A stretch of 64,000 bases of DNA from Larus michahellis (Eukaryota; Chordata; Aves; Charadriiformes; Laridae), in contig NC_133897.1 of NCBI RefSeq assembly GCF_964199755.1, positions 74,624,080 to 74,688,079 of the forward strand, read 5' to 3'. Shown piece after piece: positions 24,201 through 36,700 of the stretch. A program made the translations under genes and the position numbers. Under the pieces are notes generated by a model that made no database searches, was not told the DNA's origin, and saw only the letters and a program-made list of their open reading frames with translations. Numbering within the stretch: the stretch's first letter is position 1; every line of letters starts with the position of its first letter.

Positions 24201-27200
24201 CAAGGGGTAACTGCGGGTGTTACACGCTAACCAAGCCATGACACAAAAGGAGAAACACTTCCGCCTCCAGCGATTTGGTGAATAGTCTTTGTTTGTCATT
24301 TTTCCTAAAACATGAAATAAAGCCTTTTATTTGGAACACTTGGAATCCGTTGTGTCAAATTAAACATAAATACAGATTTCCATCTGAATAAAAAAACCTG
24401 AACATGATATTCTATGTATTTTATCTAAGAATTCTTCAGACCAAAGTTAAATTATATGAACACGTACACATCAGTCCTGCTACATATCATTTCATGTACT
24501 AATGTGCCAGAAACCTGTGCCAATACCAATGCTGATGATGATGCATTTGGGATAAGTGAGACACAACATGAGTTATTGTTATTTTTCAAAAGCCTGTGAA
24601 ATCACACAAAAGAGAAAATATAAAAAGATTAGTGTTGGACAGATTAGGTTTTCTCATCACTGAAGTTCAGAATTAAAGCTGTTCATGCAAATCTAAGCTT
24701 GTTCTACCCACTTCCTTATGTGTATGTGTGCAATATGGAGTTACAGAATTTAATATACGTCATCTGTTCCCTGAAGAGGGTGGAAAAACTCACCGATAAT
24801 GTCATTATGGTCTTTTATCCATTATCTTGCAACACTTGCTCACCGCATACCATCAATATTCTACATTTAATACTTTTTCCTATGATGCTCAACACCGATC
24901 GTACTTTTCACATTGTCTCTCTTGGTGTGTATGACCAGATATGCATTGAGATGTGTTTTGTGGGTGGAGGAAAGAGGCTGGGCAGGTCATCAAGCAACAA
25001 AGGGACTGCAGCACGAGGCTGGTGAGCCGGCGTTTAGTGGGCCTCTGCCAACCAGTGCCCCAGACCGTTTGACCTGCTTCCACAGAGCAGCAAGGCCGCA
25101 AAATGCCGCAAATCGGAGAGCTAAAGACTGGTGACAAGAAGAGAGATGCAGATGCTGAGGGCACGAGCCTTATTTTCAGGGTGTGAGAGACGATGAATCT
25201 AGACTCACCAGTTGTTTCACAGCAGTCAGTTAACTAGTGTTTGTGTTTGCACAGCAAGACGAGGTGAGGGATGTTATTATTCCTCCTTCACCAGGGAGAG
25301 GACTGAGGTTGAAATATACAGTTGAAGTATCAACTGATTTTGGATGTGCCCCTTTTGGCCTCCTTTTCAGCTGGTATATGGGGAAAACCTCGTGTTTCCC
25401 TTGCATTTAATTTATTTGCAACACAGCTTTCACTGTTGTCGGGTGAAGCTATAAGTGCTCAGCACTTTGACAAACCTACACTCAGTTACCCTGAGGCGGA
25501 CAGCAGAAAGAATAAAATCATTGACTAATTGTAGAAAAAAAGGTATCTAAATGATCTCCTATAATGACATGGAAATTATGTTATCTAAGGAGTGTATTCT
25601 AGTCCTGAAAATGAATTTCAGCCACTTCAACAAGATTATCTTTCCTCCTTTTCCAGACCCTTGCATCATTCATGGCCTCCTGTTTGTTTATCATCATCCG
25701 CACCATACGTTGATGAAGCAGGAGTCTTGCCAAAGGCTGTTATTGTAAATAATGCTCATTAAAGTGAATACACACAAGAAGAGCAAGTTAAAGGAGTCCA
25801 GGCAGATTTTGTTCTATGGTGTCTTAATTTTTTTTAATCCTTCTCTTAGCACATACGTTATCTTTGAGTGTAAATGGCAACCATACCAACTACTTTAGCC
25901 AAAACAACGTATAGGAGCCTGAGTGCCTATCAGTTGTACCCCAGAAGCTAGCCAGGTAGTGATAGTTCATGTGAAAGGTGCAAAGTGTAGCCCTTTCTTC
26001 TATTCAGAATACACTTGGTGACCTCCCTCCCACTACCTGCCTTTTGGCATTAATACGTTACTATTTCCCAGGGCAGAAGTACAGAGAACAGCTTCCTTCC
26101 ACCCCTTTCCCTCTGCATTACACCTTTATGCATCACACTGTGAGCTCTATAAGGAGGATTCTGATGTAGGTCTCAGCACATCAAGACTATGAACTCAGAC
26201 TGGCACCTCCGTATGCTACCTGAGCACTAATACTGGCGCGTGTGAGAGACGCCATTCAGGTCCATCCACAATTCCCAGCAAGCTGACGCCAGCAGGCTCC
26301 TCAGAGGAGATGAGCAGACAATGTGGAACAGCGCATCTAAATATGGTCTTTTGTAACAACTCAGCTTCAGCTTTTGGTTCGGAGCCATCATTTTCTCACA
26401 AATTGTGGCTGACTTAAATGAACAATATGGACTATTTATATAAAGATGATAAGTATAGGAGGGACGGGAAAATTCTATTTATGTCAATTTAGAAAATACC
26501 AAACTCCACAACTAAACTCTGTCTGTGACTGCAGCCAAGGACTTTTCCTGGACACGTTGCAATTGCTTTCCAGCTTTAGCAAAGGCTTTAAGAGTAAATA
26601 CTGGCAGTATTACTTTGTTCCAAAAGAGGGTGCTAAAACATAATATTTATTACAAAAACTGAAAGCTGCACAATTGTTCGACTCAATGCTTCCTGCAGCA
26701 TAAGTTTATTGTGGCTTAGTTTTTTATTTTATGCCCTCACAGCTTCACAGCTGGCAATTTAATACAAGCTTTAGCTTTAGCTGTACAGACATATTACACC
26801 AGCTATAGTTTCAAAAATGAAAAACATAGGAAAAATGACATTATAGAAAGAACTAACCATATCAGAGAAAAACAAGAGGACAAACTTTCAAATCTGTTTT
26901 GATAAATTACGAAGTCTTTTCACTTTAGCCTGATTACTCAGATTTGATTGCACGCAGTTTTATTACTGACAGTTCTTAAGCACTCACTGAGAGTTAACAA
27001 AAATTCAGGTAACACTTCAGGTACATAACCATTGTTCTGTGCCAATAAAATTAGAAAATGAATGGATGACAGAAGAAAGATAACCTCTTTCATCTGAACT
27101 ACCTGCTCAGGGAAAGAAGAGACATTTTGTCAGTGAGCTGGAGAGATAGCACTGACAGGACAGTTTAGTGAAACAGGCACATCCTGGGTTTAAATTCCTG

Positions 27201-27439
27201 AGTTTAAATTCCAAATTTTGGACAAGATTGTGATCAAGAGCAGTGATTAGTGATGGGATGCATGGCTGATTTCACTTTTCTTTCCCAAACTAAAGCTTTA
27301 TCCTGGTTGAAACTTATCAGGAGTTGAGGGTTACTGATAATTGGATCAGTGGTACCTGGTCCAGCCTGTTTCCTGCTGAGCTGCAAACCCAGTGGGACTC
27401 GGCCCCTGTGAAGTCATTGCAACTCAAAGGTGCTTCTCC
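24201..27439. other. Intergenic, middle part
   Basis: A+T-rich sequence with no recognisable gene. It holds a short GAT repeat near 24530-24544 and an isolated ZNF143-like motif (26266-26283). Open frames of up to 108 codons have no recognisable content. Confidence 0.5.
26266..26283 (+). promoter_or_regulatory. Isolated ZNF143-like motif
   Basis: CCACAATTCCCAGCAAGC differs from the ZNF143 sequence at about three positions and keeps the CAATTCCCAGCA core. It lies outside both CpG islands, about 5 kb upstream of SMIM13 and 4.5 kb upstream of ELOVL2. It may be a distal element or chance. Confidence 0.3.
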
Positions 27440-27576
27440 TAAGATGGAGAGATATTCAAAATCTGGCTGGACACAGCCATGGGCAACCAGCTGCAGGTGG
27501 CCCTGCTTGAGCAGGTAGGTTGGACCAGATGATCTCCAGAGGTCCTTTCCAACCTCAACCAGTCTGTGGTTCTGTA
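27440..27576 (+). mobile_element. CR1 LINE 3' fragment
   Basis: Reads 'atggagagatattcaaaatc', 'tggctggacacagccatggg', 'ggccctgcttgagcagg', then 'gatgatctccagaggtcctt' and 'ttctgt'. This is the 3' terminus of a CR1 subfamily different from the copies at 18212 and 49429. It is 5'-truncated and non-coding. Confidence 0.92.
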
Positions 27577-29778
27577 AGCTTGGTAACTTGTGATGAGGTC
27601 CAACCTACAACCGCTACACCAGCAGGACTCAAGCTATCTCCCTGTGGTATTTCACCATGAAGAGTAGTTGTTGTGTAACAGCACCGCTCCAGAATGAAAT
27701 CCTGTCTTAATTGCCTCCACGTACTCTCCTTGTTTCCAGGGAATTTTATCTGGAACTAAGTGATTCCATTTTTCCACACGTTGACTTATTTTTCTGCCTT
27801 TCCCCTCAGCAGAGCATGCTGTTCAGCAACCATTCAAAGCTAAAGTGCATGGCAGACATCTGCTACGCTCAGTGCCTGGGATCCAACTAAATACTTAGCA
27901 TCGCCCTCCATACAAAACAGATGAATCCAAATCTTGTCACAGCCCTTAAATCTCCAAATTCAGGTCATTAGAGAGGTGTTAAAAATATCCGTAATACTAT
28001 TACAGCTTCTTTTAGATGCCACCAGAATCCTATTTGCTTCCTATGTGTGTCTTCATTGGAGACATTACTGTTTTGATAAAAAATAAAATTGCTACTATAG
28101 AAAGAAAATAAATTAATTAGTATTAATATAATGTATCAATTACAAAAAACTCAAGAAATTAGAAATATTACATCTTGACCAAACTTGAGCATATGTTTCT
28201 TTTCTGTTTTAGACAAAGGAAAGGAATAAAGAAAAAAATGTTTTGCATTACCATGTTCTTAGGTCTGGATTTGGCTTGACACACTAACTCCAGCCGGTTT
28301 GGACTGAAAAGAAATTGGAATAAAAATTGTGAGGCTGAAGCATTCCGAGTTACTACCAAGTTTCTCTGTCAGTCAGCTTTCAGACTGCTCCTTGCTCTAC
28401 AGCACGTAAAGAGTAATCTCTTGGACAAAGAGGACAATTTTCTGCTTAGAGAACAACTTCTCTGGGGACAGAATGCATATCAAAAAGTATTTCTCTTCAA
28501 TATTTCAAGATAGTCTGTAGCAACACAGAAATAATTAAGTGAATAACCTATCAAAAAGATGAATTAGAGGAAAGGCTGGCAGGTCAACCTCAGGAATTAC
28601 AGCAGTTCAGTGTAGACTAACGTGCCAGAATTTGGAAGCTCAAGCAAACAAGTCTGCATCTATAAAAGTGGGCTAGAAGTTACATGAGGACACGCTTTCA
28701 CGTGAAGCTTCTGGCAGTATCATTTCTGGGCAGGCAGACAGCCCTGGCACAACAGCCATTCTCACAGCCTTTGGAGTATCTCTGCGTCTAGGCCCAAGAG
28801 AAAGCAAGGGGTGAAGTAGCACATGGACAAAGAGCCTACCAGGAAGGAAGACTTGAGGTGTGGAACATCAGCGCTACATTTTGGACAAATATAGCCTATC
28901 TATACATCAAGTACACTTTAGTTTGTGAAGATGTTACCTGTCCTGCAGCACACATGGTCCCCTTAGCTTATTTCCCCTGCTCGTGCCACTGAAACCAGGA
29001 AAGACTGTTGGCTGAGCTCTGGGCAACAAAACTCTGAAGATCCAGAACTGAGAGGGCAGCAATGGGAGCGCATGTATGAACATGACATTTTTGACAAGTT
29101 TTCATTTAGCAAATAAAAGAAAAATGAAGGATTTTAATATTTTAAGAAAGATTATTTTGATTTCACATGCCAAAGACTGCTATGTTAAAAACAAGGGAAA
29201 AGAAGGACAACATTTTCAGTAAGTTTTGATAGTTAAAATAAATGTTTTATAGGAGATATGAGGCTTTGTTAGCATTTAGAACAAAAATCAGTTTTGAAGG
29301 CATGAAATTTTGTGTTTGTTCTACCAAGCATGAAGTCTCTCCTCTTCCCTGACCTTTTTCAGTTTTATATCAGTAGCAGAGTTCTGACGGGGTCAGTAGC
29401 TCCTGCTCTGTGTGATTTTTGCCTCTTCCCTAACCAATCTAAATAACCTTTTGTTTATCAATTCATCCCTAATAGACAGCTCTCCAGGCACATGCCACAA
29501 TTAGGTAGGTAGGGCAACATCGATCTCACTTTGTCACAGTGTGTGAAAGACTCAAGGCGTCAGGTCAGAGAACTTCAACTGCAAACACGAGTGCTGGGCT
29601 ATTGACTGAACCCTCTGTTAAAAGCAACAGGGACATGTCAAGATCACAGTAGCCAGCCAGTGCTCCTGTCCGCTCCCAAACTGGCCCATCAATAGACACC
29701 CCTCTGAAATGAATCTTGCCAACGGTTTTGTCACTACCCACAATGACACTCAGGGCGATGCAGGGCAGCACCTTTCAC
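27577..29778. other. Intergenic, between two CR1 copies
   Basis: A+T-rich, with no supportable gene, RNA or regulatory site. The longest open frames are only about 60-70 codons and have no recognisable content. Confidence 0.5.
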
Positions 29779-30476
29779 CTCTTCCCCTGCTCAGCTACTG
29801 CAGCCCTGAGGAGGACTTGCGGGTGTTGGTTGATGAGAAGCTCAACATGAGCTGACAATGTGAGCACACAGCCCAGAAAGCCAACTGCATCCTGGGCTGC
29901 ATCAAAAGAAGCATGGCCAGCAGGTCGAGTGCCCCTCTGCTCCACTCTCGTGAGACCCCACCTGGAGTACTGCATCCAGCTTTGAAGTCCCCAGCACAGG
30001 AAAGACATGGACCTGTTGGAGTGAGTCCAGAGGAGGGCCACAAAGATGATCAGAGGGCTGGAACAGCTCTCCTACGAAGAGAGGCTGAGAGAGTTGGGGT
30101 TGTGCAGCCTGGAGAAGAGAAGGCTCCAAGGAGACCTTATAGCAGCCTTCAAATACCTAAAGGGGGCCTACAGGAAAGATGGAAGAGCTCTTTATCAGGG
30201 AGTTAGTGATAGGACAAGTGGTAATGGTTTTAAACAGAAAGAGGGTAGATTTAGATTGGGTATTAGGAAGAAATTCTTCACTATGAGGGTGGTGAGGCAC
30301 TGGAACAGGTTGCCCAGGGAAGCTGTGGATGCTCCATCCCTGGAAGTGTTCAAGGCCAGGCTGGATGGGGCTTTGAGCAGCCTGGTCTAGTGGGAGGTGT
30401 CCCTGCCCATGGCAGGGGGGTTGGAACTAGATGATCTTTAAGGTTCCTTTCCACCCAAGCCATTCCATGACCGTGA
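29779..30476 (+). mobile_element. CR1 LINE 3' copy abutting the ELOVL2 promoter
   Basis: About 700 bases of CR1, 5'-truncated, end in the subfamily 3' terminus 'gatgatctttaaggttcctt ... gccattcc'. The 3' half keeps an open frame of about 114 codons (30046-30390) that encodes the C-terminal end of CR1 ORF2: [45 protein letters not shown] and a terminal [12 protein letters not shown]. The 5' half is broken by stops. The element stops about 175 bases before the TATA-like box of ELOVL2, at the edge of its CpG island. Confidence 0.95.
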
Positions 30477-30610
30477 GCCGTTGCTCACCACCATCCCCCG
30501 ATCCCCTTTGTCCTCCTGCTGCTCGGCGGGGACCCGGAGAACCCCATCGCGCCATGCCGATGCCGCCGGCAGCGAGCAGCCGCGGCCCGCCCCTGCCCCG
30601 CGGCCGCCGC

Positions 30611-30636
30611 GGGGGGCGGGCGCGGCGGGGCCGGGG
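30611..30636 (+). promoter_or_regulatory. G-quadruplex motif in ELOVL2 promoter
   Basis: There are four G tracts, at 30611-30616, 30618-30620, 30627-30630 and 30633-30636, with loops of 1, 6 and 2 bases. This meets the canonical G3+ N1-7 pattern on the coding strand, about 15 bases before the TATA-like box. The tracts also overlap Sp1-type GC boxes. Confidence 0.6.
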
Positions 30637-30650
30637 CGGAGGCGGCGCCT

Positions 30651-30656
30651 TATAGC
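30651..30656 (+). promoter_or_regulatory. ELOVL2: TATA-like box of ELOVL2
   Basis: TATAGC within CTTATAGCGCG lies about 93 bases before the start codon. It is imperfect after TATA, so a weak or dispersed start is equally possible. Confidence 0.35.
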
Positions 30657-30719
30657 GCGGGCGCGGCGGCAGCGCCGGCAGAGCCGAGCCGAGCCGGACG
30701 ATACCCTGGACAGCGCCTC

Positions 30720-30743
30720 GCCGCCGCCGCCGCCGCCGCCGCC
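30720..30743 (+). repeat. (GCC)8 repeat directly before the ELOVL2 ATG
   Basis: Eight perfect GCC units end exactly at the base before the start codon, so the last one forms the Kozak GCCGCC. The repeat is in the 5'UTR. Its length could vary between individuals. Confidence 0.9.
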
Positions 30744-30746
30744 ATG
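30744..30746 (+). CDS. ELOVL2: ELOVL2 exon 1 coding part (initiator ATG only)
   Basis: ATG is followed at once by a GTGAGT splice donor (30747-30752), so this exon supplies only the start methionine. The exon 2 acceptor yields GAG, and the joined context is GCCGCCATGG, an optimal Kozak sequence. The next residues EHLKAFD.E.NAF match the N-terminus of ELOVL2 in mammals, which confirms the start. ELOVL2 is an endoplasmic-reticulum 3-ketoacyl-CoA synthase that condenses malonyl-CoA with C20 and C22 polyunsaturated acyl-CoAs on the route to DHA. The exon assignment rests on the splice donor, the Kozak fit, the CpG island and exact phase with exon 2. Confidence 0.9.
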
Positions 30747-33700
30747 GTGAGTGTCCCCCCGCCGGGCCGCTACCGGGGACCCTGCCCTCCTTTCCCCGCG
30801 GGGTGATGGCAGCCCCGCATCCCCCCCTCCGCCGGGAGGAAACGAGCCGCCGCTGCTCTTCTCGCCTCCGTGCCCCCGGATCCTCCCGGGCCCCGCTGCC
30901 CTCCCTCCTCCTCTTTCTCAGGCACCCGCTCCCACGGGTCAGATTTGGGGCGTGATTTATTATTTTTTTTGGGGGGGGGGGTGGAGTGGAGGACGACGAC
31001 GGGACACGACACGCCTTCGGCTGCCCCCCGCCCCACGACGAAGGGACGGGAGGGAGCCGGGAGGCGTGCGGGGAGGGGCAGATGGAGGAGCGGGGTGGTG
31101 GGAGGGAGCCAGCGATGTGTTCCCCCCCCGTGGGTGCAGGTCCCCAGGCGGCTTGCGGAGCCTGCGGGGCGCCCACGGCCCCCGGGCCCTTCCGTGTTCT
31201 TACAGAGAAGCAGGTGCCTTCTCCTCTATTTCGAGGTGTGCTTGAGCGTGTTACATAAACAGATTATTCCCAGCGGCATGCTAATAGAAGCTCTTGTGTT
31301 AATCATGCAATCTGTAGTGGAACACTTTCTTCTTTTTTTTTTTTTCCATGCAATGAATGAACAATAGAGTTTTAGATTCCAGTTTAGCTTTTAAGAGAGT
31401 TGAAGTGGAACAATTAAGTCACCTATTTAGGGAGTAGGACCATTGCCCCATAGCGCACTGTGGCTTTGCAGTCATAGTAACTTCCCCAAAGGAGCTCATC
31501 CTGTTTATAGACAGTAGTGCATTAAGTGTAACGCTGACCTTACAAAGTGGGACAGTATTATACAGGTATTTTGCAGCCTTAAAGTCTGAGGTACAGTGGG
31601 GCTGAAAGCTTGTGACCTGATTAACAATAGAACCTAGTTTTTCCTTCATATGATTTAAGAACAATTTTTTTTTCCAAATGCCTTTACATCCTGTATAGTA
31701 AATTCTGCCTTCCTCGCATAAAAATCAATTTGAATTCCCTCCTTCACCCGCCCAGTTCAGTCATGTATCCATCTGCTGTCAGTTTGAATCTCTTTCTCCT
31801 ATTTAATGTGTTTGCAATCAACTCAGACTTGGGATGATAAACAGGAAAAGACCCTATCAAAACAGACCAGAAATGGTGCAGTACTTTATGCTGTCTGGGA
31901 CCCCCAGAATGACTTTCCACTATGTTGTTGAATTCCTATTTCTTATCATATAGAGTGGGGCATAAATACAAAATATATGATCACATTCCCATAACTACCC
32001 AAAACCTAAGTTAATACCAGCCATTGATAATGTATTCCTTATGATATAGAGAAAGCAGTTACCAAGACACCTGCTGTTGCAGAAGGTAATGTGCATTATT
32101 TATCAGTAACTGGTACAGCTAACATCCGCTGTGCAGAGTCAACTGGAATGAAAGTTAAAATTGCCTGAACCAATTAAAATATTTCATTTTGACTCCTTCC
32201 AGGAGTGAGATTAAGCCAGTTATACTAGTGAAAATCAAGAAAAAAATAATTGGTAACACAGGCATTGGCAACTCTGTATTTGTACTAATGGAAATGATAG
32301 CTGAGACCGATCGCTAACCTATTATTTCTGGTTCTTAGAGCTGTTTAATTAACCTGAAACTATTCTTGAAATAGCTGGCAGCAATATCCAGAAATCACCA
32401 TTCAGAGCTACCCATGGGTTTCTGTTAACAAGTTTTGCCCTTCTGCCCCTCCAATAACCTTAGTGTTGAAAAGTTGCTGAGATTTCACAAGCCTTGTTAC
32501 TCACATAAATATTCTGGGGGGAGAATGGACAATTTTGGAAAATCCTTACAGTGGTATAAGGCTGAGGTTTGCTTTGGCTCTAAAAGTTTTAAAGAAAGTC
32601 CTTGGAGCATTAGCTACTGAAAGTAAAATTGAACTTTTGATGAAAACTGCTGCAATGACAGTAATGCAGGGTCAAAAGTTACAGTGCGTCAATGTCTAAG
32701 TGGACCTGGAGGTTGGAGACACACACATGGACATGGGACAATACTACCAAAGGTCTCAGGAGCAAATGAATGACAAACATAGATTTTGGGGCCAATTAGT
32801 GGGAATAGTATTTTAGCGCTCCCTTCTCTAGTGGCATAGAAATAAGCAGGAGTATGTTGCTAGTGTCCCTTCAACTCAACTGAGAGAGTTTCCTCAGCAT
32901 CCTGGCTGTTAAGCTACTATTTTTTGTAGAACGTAGCATAAGGAAACAAACTTTTTGAAACTTCTTTTTCCTGAAGCAGCAAACCATGGCCTTCATTAGG
33001 CTTCAAACATTTCCTTGTCATCCTCACTGTATGAGGGCAACCACAGTGGGACAATTCTTCAGTTTATGTAGTTCATTGCAGCTCTACTTACTTCAGTGAA
33101 TCTAGGTCAAATTACACTGGCTCAGGATTTGGCTGCACCCTTGAACTTTAAACCGATTATAAATTTTGATTTGTCAGTGTATTTTCCATGGGGTCAAATC
33201 CCACTTTTACGGAGTAAGAGAACGTATAACCTTGCACAGTGCGCGGCAACTAATGCTTACAAAGAGGCTAGGTAACACTAAGGGAAGCATAAACATGAGG
33301 ATGGGGCGAAGCTGTATTTAATAGGTTCAAGTATCTGAACTTCTATGATAATTCAGTTGCAGAGGGGTTATATAGACAGGAGCTAGAATATTTTTCAAAT
33401 TCCCTAAGAGAACCAGTGTAATCTGAAATCAATGAAGGCAGACACCAAAGTCTTCTAAGCATCCGTAAGCATCATGGCCACCATACCAGGGTATGATGCT
33501 TGATGTGGGCATACGTTGATCGCAGAACATACAGAAAGGGCCCTAGACACCAACAAATCTCTCTCCTTTGTTGGTGGTAACCGAAAAAAAAAACCCCTTG
33601 CCTCATTGTCCGTTAGTACTTGTTAATTGCACCTCCTGAAAAAGAGCATTGCAAAGCTAATGTTCCAGCCCCTGAATATTGACATACAAACTGCAAGAGA

Positions 33701-36700
33701 TTTTCTGTAGACAGAGATCAATCCAGCACAAATCCATGCCTGGCACAGGAGCCAATGCTACAGCACCCACTGTCAACAAGATCTCTCCAGCTCCATCGGA
33801 GTGAAAAGGTAGCAGACTTCGGCAGCCCTGCCACCTGGAACCACGGCAGCAAGCAGGGGCTGACGCAGAATTAGTAAGCTATGAGAAAACATGCTCAGAA
33901 ACTGCACGTAGAACAGAAAAAGGGACATAAATACTTGCACAGAAACTCAAGAAGATGTGCTGAAGCTATTTGCACATGATGCAGTGACAAAGGATTTGTT
34001 AGAAAAATTCTCCAGGACCTGAAGTAAGAGTCCAGTGTCTCATTTGCATAGTTACCTGCTTATAAAAAAACTGGCATGCTGGCCTTGGTGTTGACTCCTT
34101 TCATCTCTAGAAAGATCCTCTGATTCTTCAAGACTGACCATTGTATCTTCACGACAAGCACTCTGACCTGTGAAAAGAAACAGACTCTCGTTGTTCATCA
34201 GGCACTCGATTTTACAATCATTTCGTTTAATAGCATCCCTCGATTTTATTAAAGAAAAGAGTTAATCAGATGCAAACATTTTAAAATGGAACTTCTGATT
34301 CAAAAGTTGGGGAAAAAAACTGCAGTAGTATTTTCTTTAGGTATTAGTAAACTCCAGATTAATGTCGATATAAAGGGCTGGTTTATTGAGTGAAGTTCAT
34401 ATTCACTGGTAAAGTAGTATCCCACAGGTGCAGCCTGACTTATAATTAAAAAAGATAAAGGAGAAGGGAGGGCCATTAGGAGGATGAAACCAAGCGTGCC
34501 ACTGGCCATTCAGAGTCAGAAACCTTCTTGGGCGAGTCTGCCATGTGAGGCAATGGTGGAAGGGCAGGAGAAGGATGGCCCAGCTGCAAGAGAAGAAACA
34601 CCTTGTGAGACTGGGGCCTGCAGCTCTGCCACATTATAAATGCCATGCTTCCGACTTCTAGCATATCAAATTTATCAGCCAATTTGTAAGCGCCTGGCAA
34701 CACCTGAGCTTATAAAGCCATTATCTGCATACCCCACGGTTCGCCTTATCATATGCTAAACACATGGGCCACGATATCTGAGTGACAGCATCTTACCCAC
34801 AGGACTGATGCACGGCTGACAAGTTGAGTTCAAGATGAAATAAAGCGAATACTTACATCTTCTGTGGGGCTTCTTATCTGCCCAAGGAACAGCAAAACAC
34901 GCTTTAGTTTTTGAGGGCTAGTTATGCTATCTAGTTATCCTAGATCTAGGAGAGGAAGAGGGAACACTTTACATCCTACATCTTTGAGAATATGATAATC
35001 AGTTTTATATCGGCATTAATGCTGAAAGTACTCTGATTAGATGCCAATGCCAAACAACTGAGTAATTTTTTAATATGTTAAATTCTTCCAGCTAATGACT
35101 TTAAAATGCATTGCATTTGCTCTTCCTCAGTCAAAACTGACCATGATAAAATATTACGGGTCAGATGTCCCAAACCGAAGGAAATCAAGACCCATGTGGC
35201 AGAAATTACTATATGAAGATGTGTAATTAGAGAATAAAAAAATCAATATTGTTTTCATCACTGGAGAGAGACATTTTGCTTTCCTTCCCCTAAGGACAGA
35301 TGTGGAAATGAAACAAGAAGTACCTCATATTCTGTGTCTTTATTTGAAAGCCAAACGCAGCAAGAAATGCAAGTTGGAAGTAGGGTCGCCAAGTTTTAAA
35401 TAAACATCCTAAAACCAAGCATGAGAAAGAGCAACAAAACCATTCTTTTCCCAGTTTTTAAGGGCTCCCTGAATGAAGTATTCTAGTCAGTAGTTACCAT
35501 TCACATCACTTTGCGGATAGCAAAGACAACGTGGTACAGCAACCTAATGGGAGGCGAAACTTACACACATGAAGAAAAGTCTACGCTTGCTTTTATTTCC
35601 CCCATGTGACAATAACCGATGCAGTTTACAGACATTTTGTGTCATGAGGGTCTTACCATGCAGTCATTAGCATTTTTGTTTTGTTTTGTGAGACGCATCA
35701 GTCTGGGTGTTTCCATAGCATAATGGGTTTAAAAGTTTTGGGCTTTCAAATTCCAGTTATGTGTGGATTAAACTCTAGGATACCTACTGTGGGTATTAAT
35801 GGAGGACGGGAGCTAATTAGTTTGTGCACCCTCTTATCCCATGCCAGCAGACTGTGCTCTGTTATTGGGGTTCCATACACTTTTAAGAAGAGGTGTCCTT
35901 GGAGTTCATTAGCCTGATTTAAGGTTTTCAAGGAGGTAAATTTAGAACTGTTTTGGAGGAGGAAATGTAAGACAACTTCCCCGCTCTCTTTGTTTTCCCT
36001 ATTAAACTCGAAAACCAACTGTCATTTCCTTTCCTCTCCTCACCCAGTCTGCTTTAGTGTCCAAAACATGAATTAGCATTTGAAATCCAGGTTTTTGCCC
36101 TCAAGGATTTACAGGACAAATGGAAGAAAAAAAAAAAATTAAGGACCCATTAACAGAACTAGAAGATATTTTCCTCTTCAAATGTTGTTTTGTGTTCTCA
36201 AGCGATACTTTGGAAAACACACATCAGATTCTGTTTCTTCATTTCCCTATATTACACATTCATTTTCACAGCCAGCTTGAAGTAAAAAAAACACTTTGTT
36301 TCTTGCATTTTGCTGTAAGCACAGATAAAACTGTTCCAAAAAGAAAAGTTCCTCTAAGCTGGCAGGGAATGAATGGTTGGCAAAGTTGTCGAGGGTGATT
36401 TCCATGTCAGGGAATTGGCACATCTTTCGGTAAGGTGTCCCCTAAATAATGCCATCCATACCCACTTTCTCTCCGATTGCTGGCTGCAGCCAGCCATGTT
36501 ACTTCTATTGCAGTTTAAAAGATCAAGTGTGAGGTGGTGCGAGTTCTGCATCTGCTAGAAGTTGGTATTTGTGGCAGAACAGTGATTTACTGTGTACACA
36601 GTTCAATTTTTTCAGTGTTTGTCAAGAGTCCGTACAATTCCAGGGGAGAAACCCATGAAGTCTATTTTCATATTTACATGCTTGTCAATCTATTATTCAA

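Larger units (their letters stand above)
30480..31190. promoter_or_regulatory. ELOVL2: CpG island and promoter of ELOVL2
   Basis: Very G+C- and CpG-rich sequence surrounds exon 1. It has GC boxes (GGGGCGG near 30633, GGGGGCGGG near 30612), a TATA-like TATAGC at 30651, and a (GCCGA)-type repeat just after it. If the TATA-like box is used, transcription would start near 30680 and the 5'UTR would be about 60 bases. In mammals the equivalent island gains methylation with age and is a leading marker in epigenetic clocks. Whether that holds here cannot be read from sequence. Confidence 0.85.

Noticed and set aside
27150-27240. Third MIR-like SINE, from 'cctgggtttaaattcctg'
   Set aside because: Only a dozen bases fit, and the resemblance is helped by a local duplication of GTTTAAATTCC. 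Too weak to annotate.
29775-30129. Minus-strand ORFs of 75-88 codons over the CR1 copy
   Set aside because: Antisense shadows of CR1 sequence.
30427-31367. Frames of 74 to 249 codons on both strands around ELOVL2 exon 1
   Set aside because: Same compositional artefact. They run across the CR1 end, the exon 1 donor and the promoter, with low-complexity Pro/Arg products.
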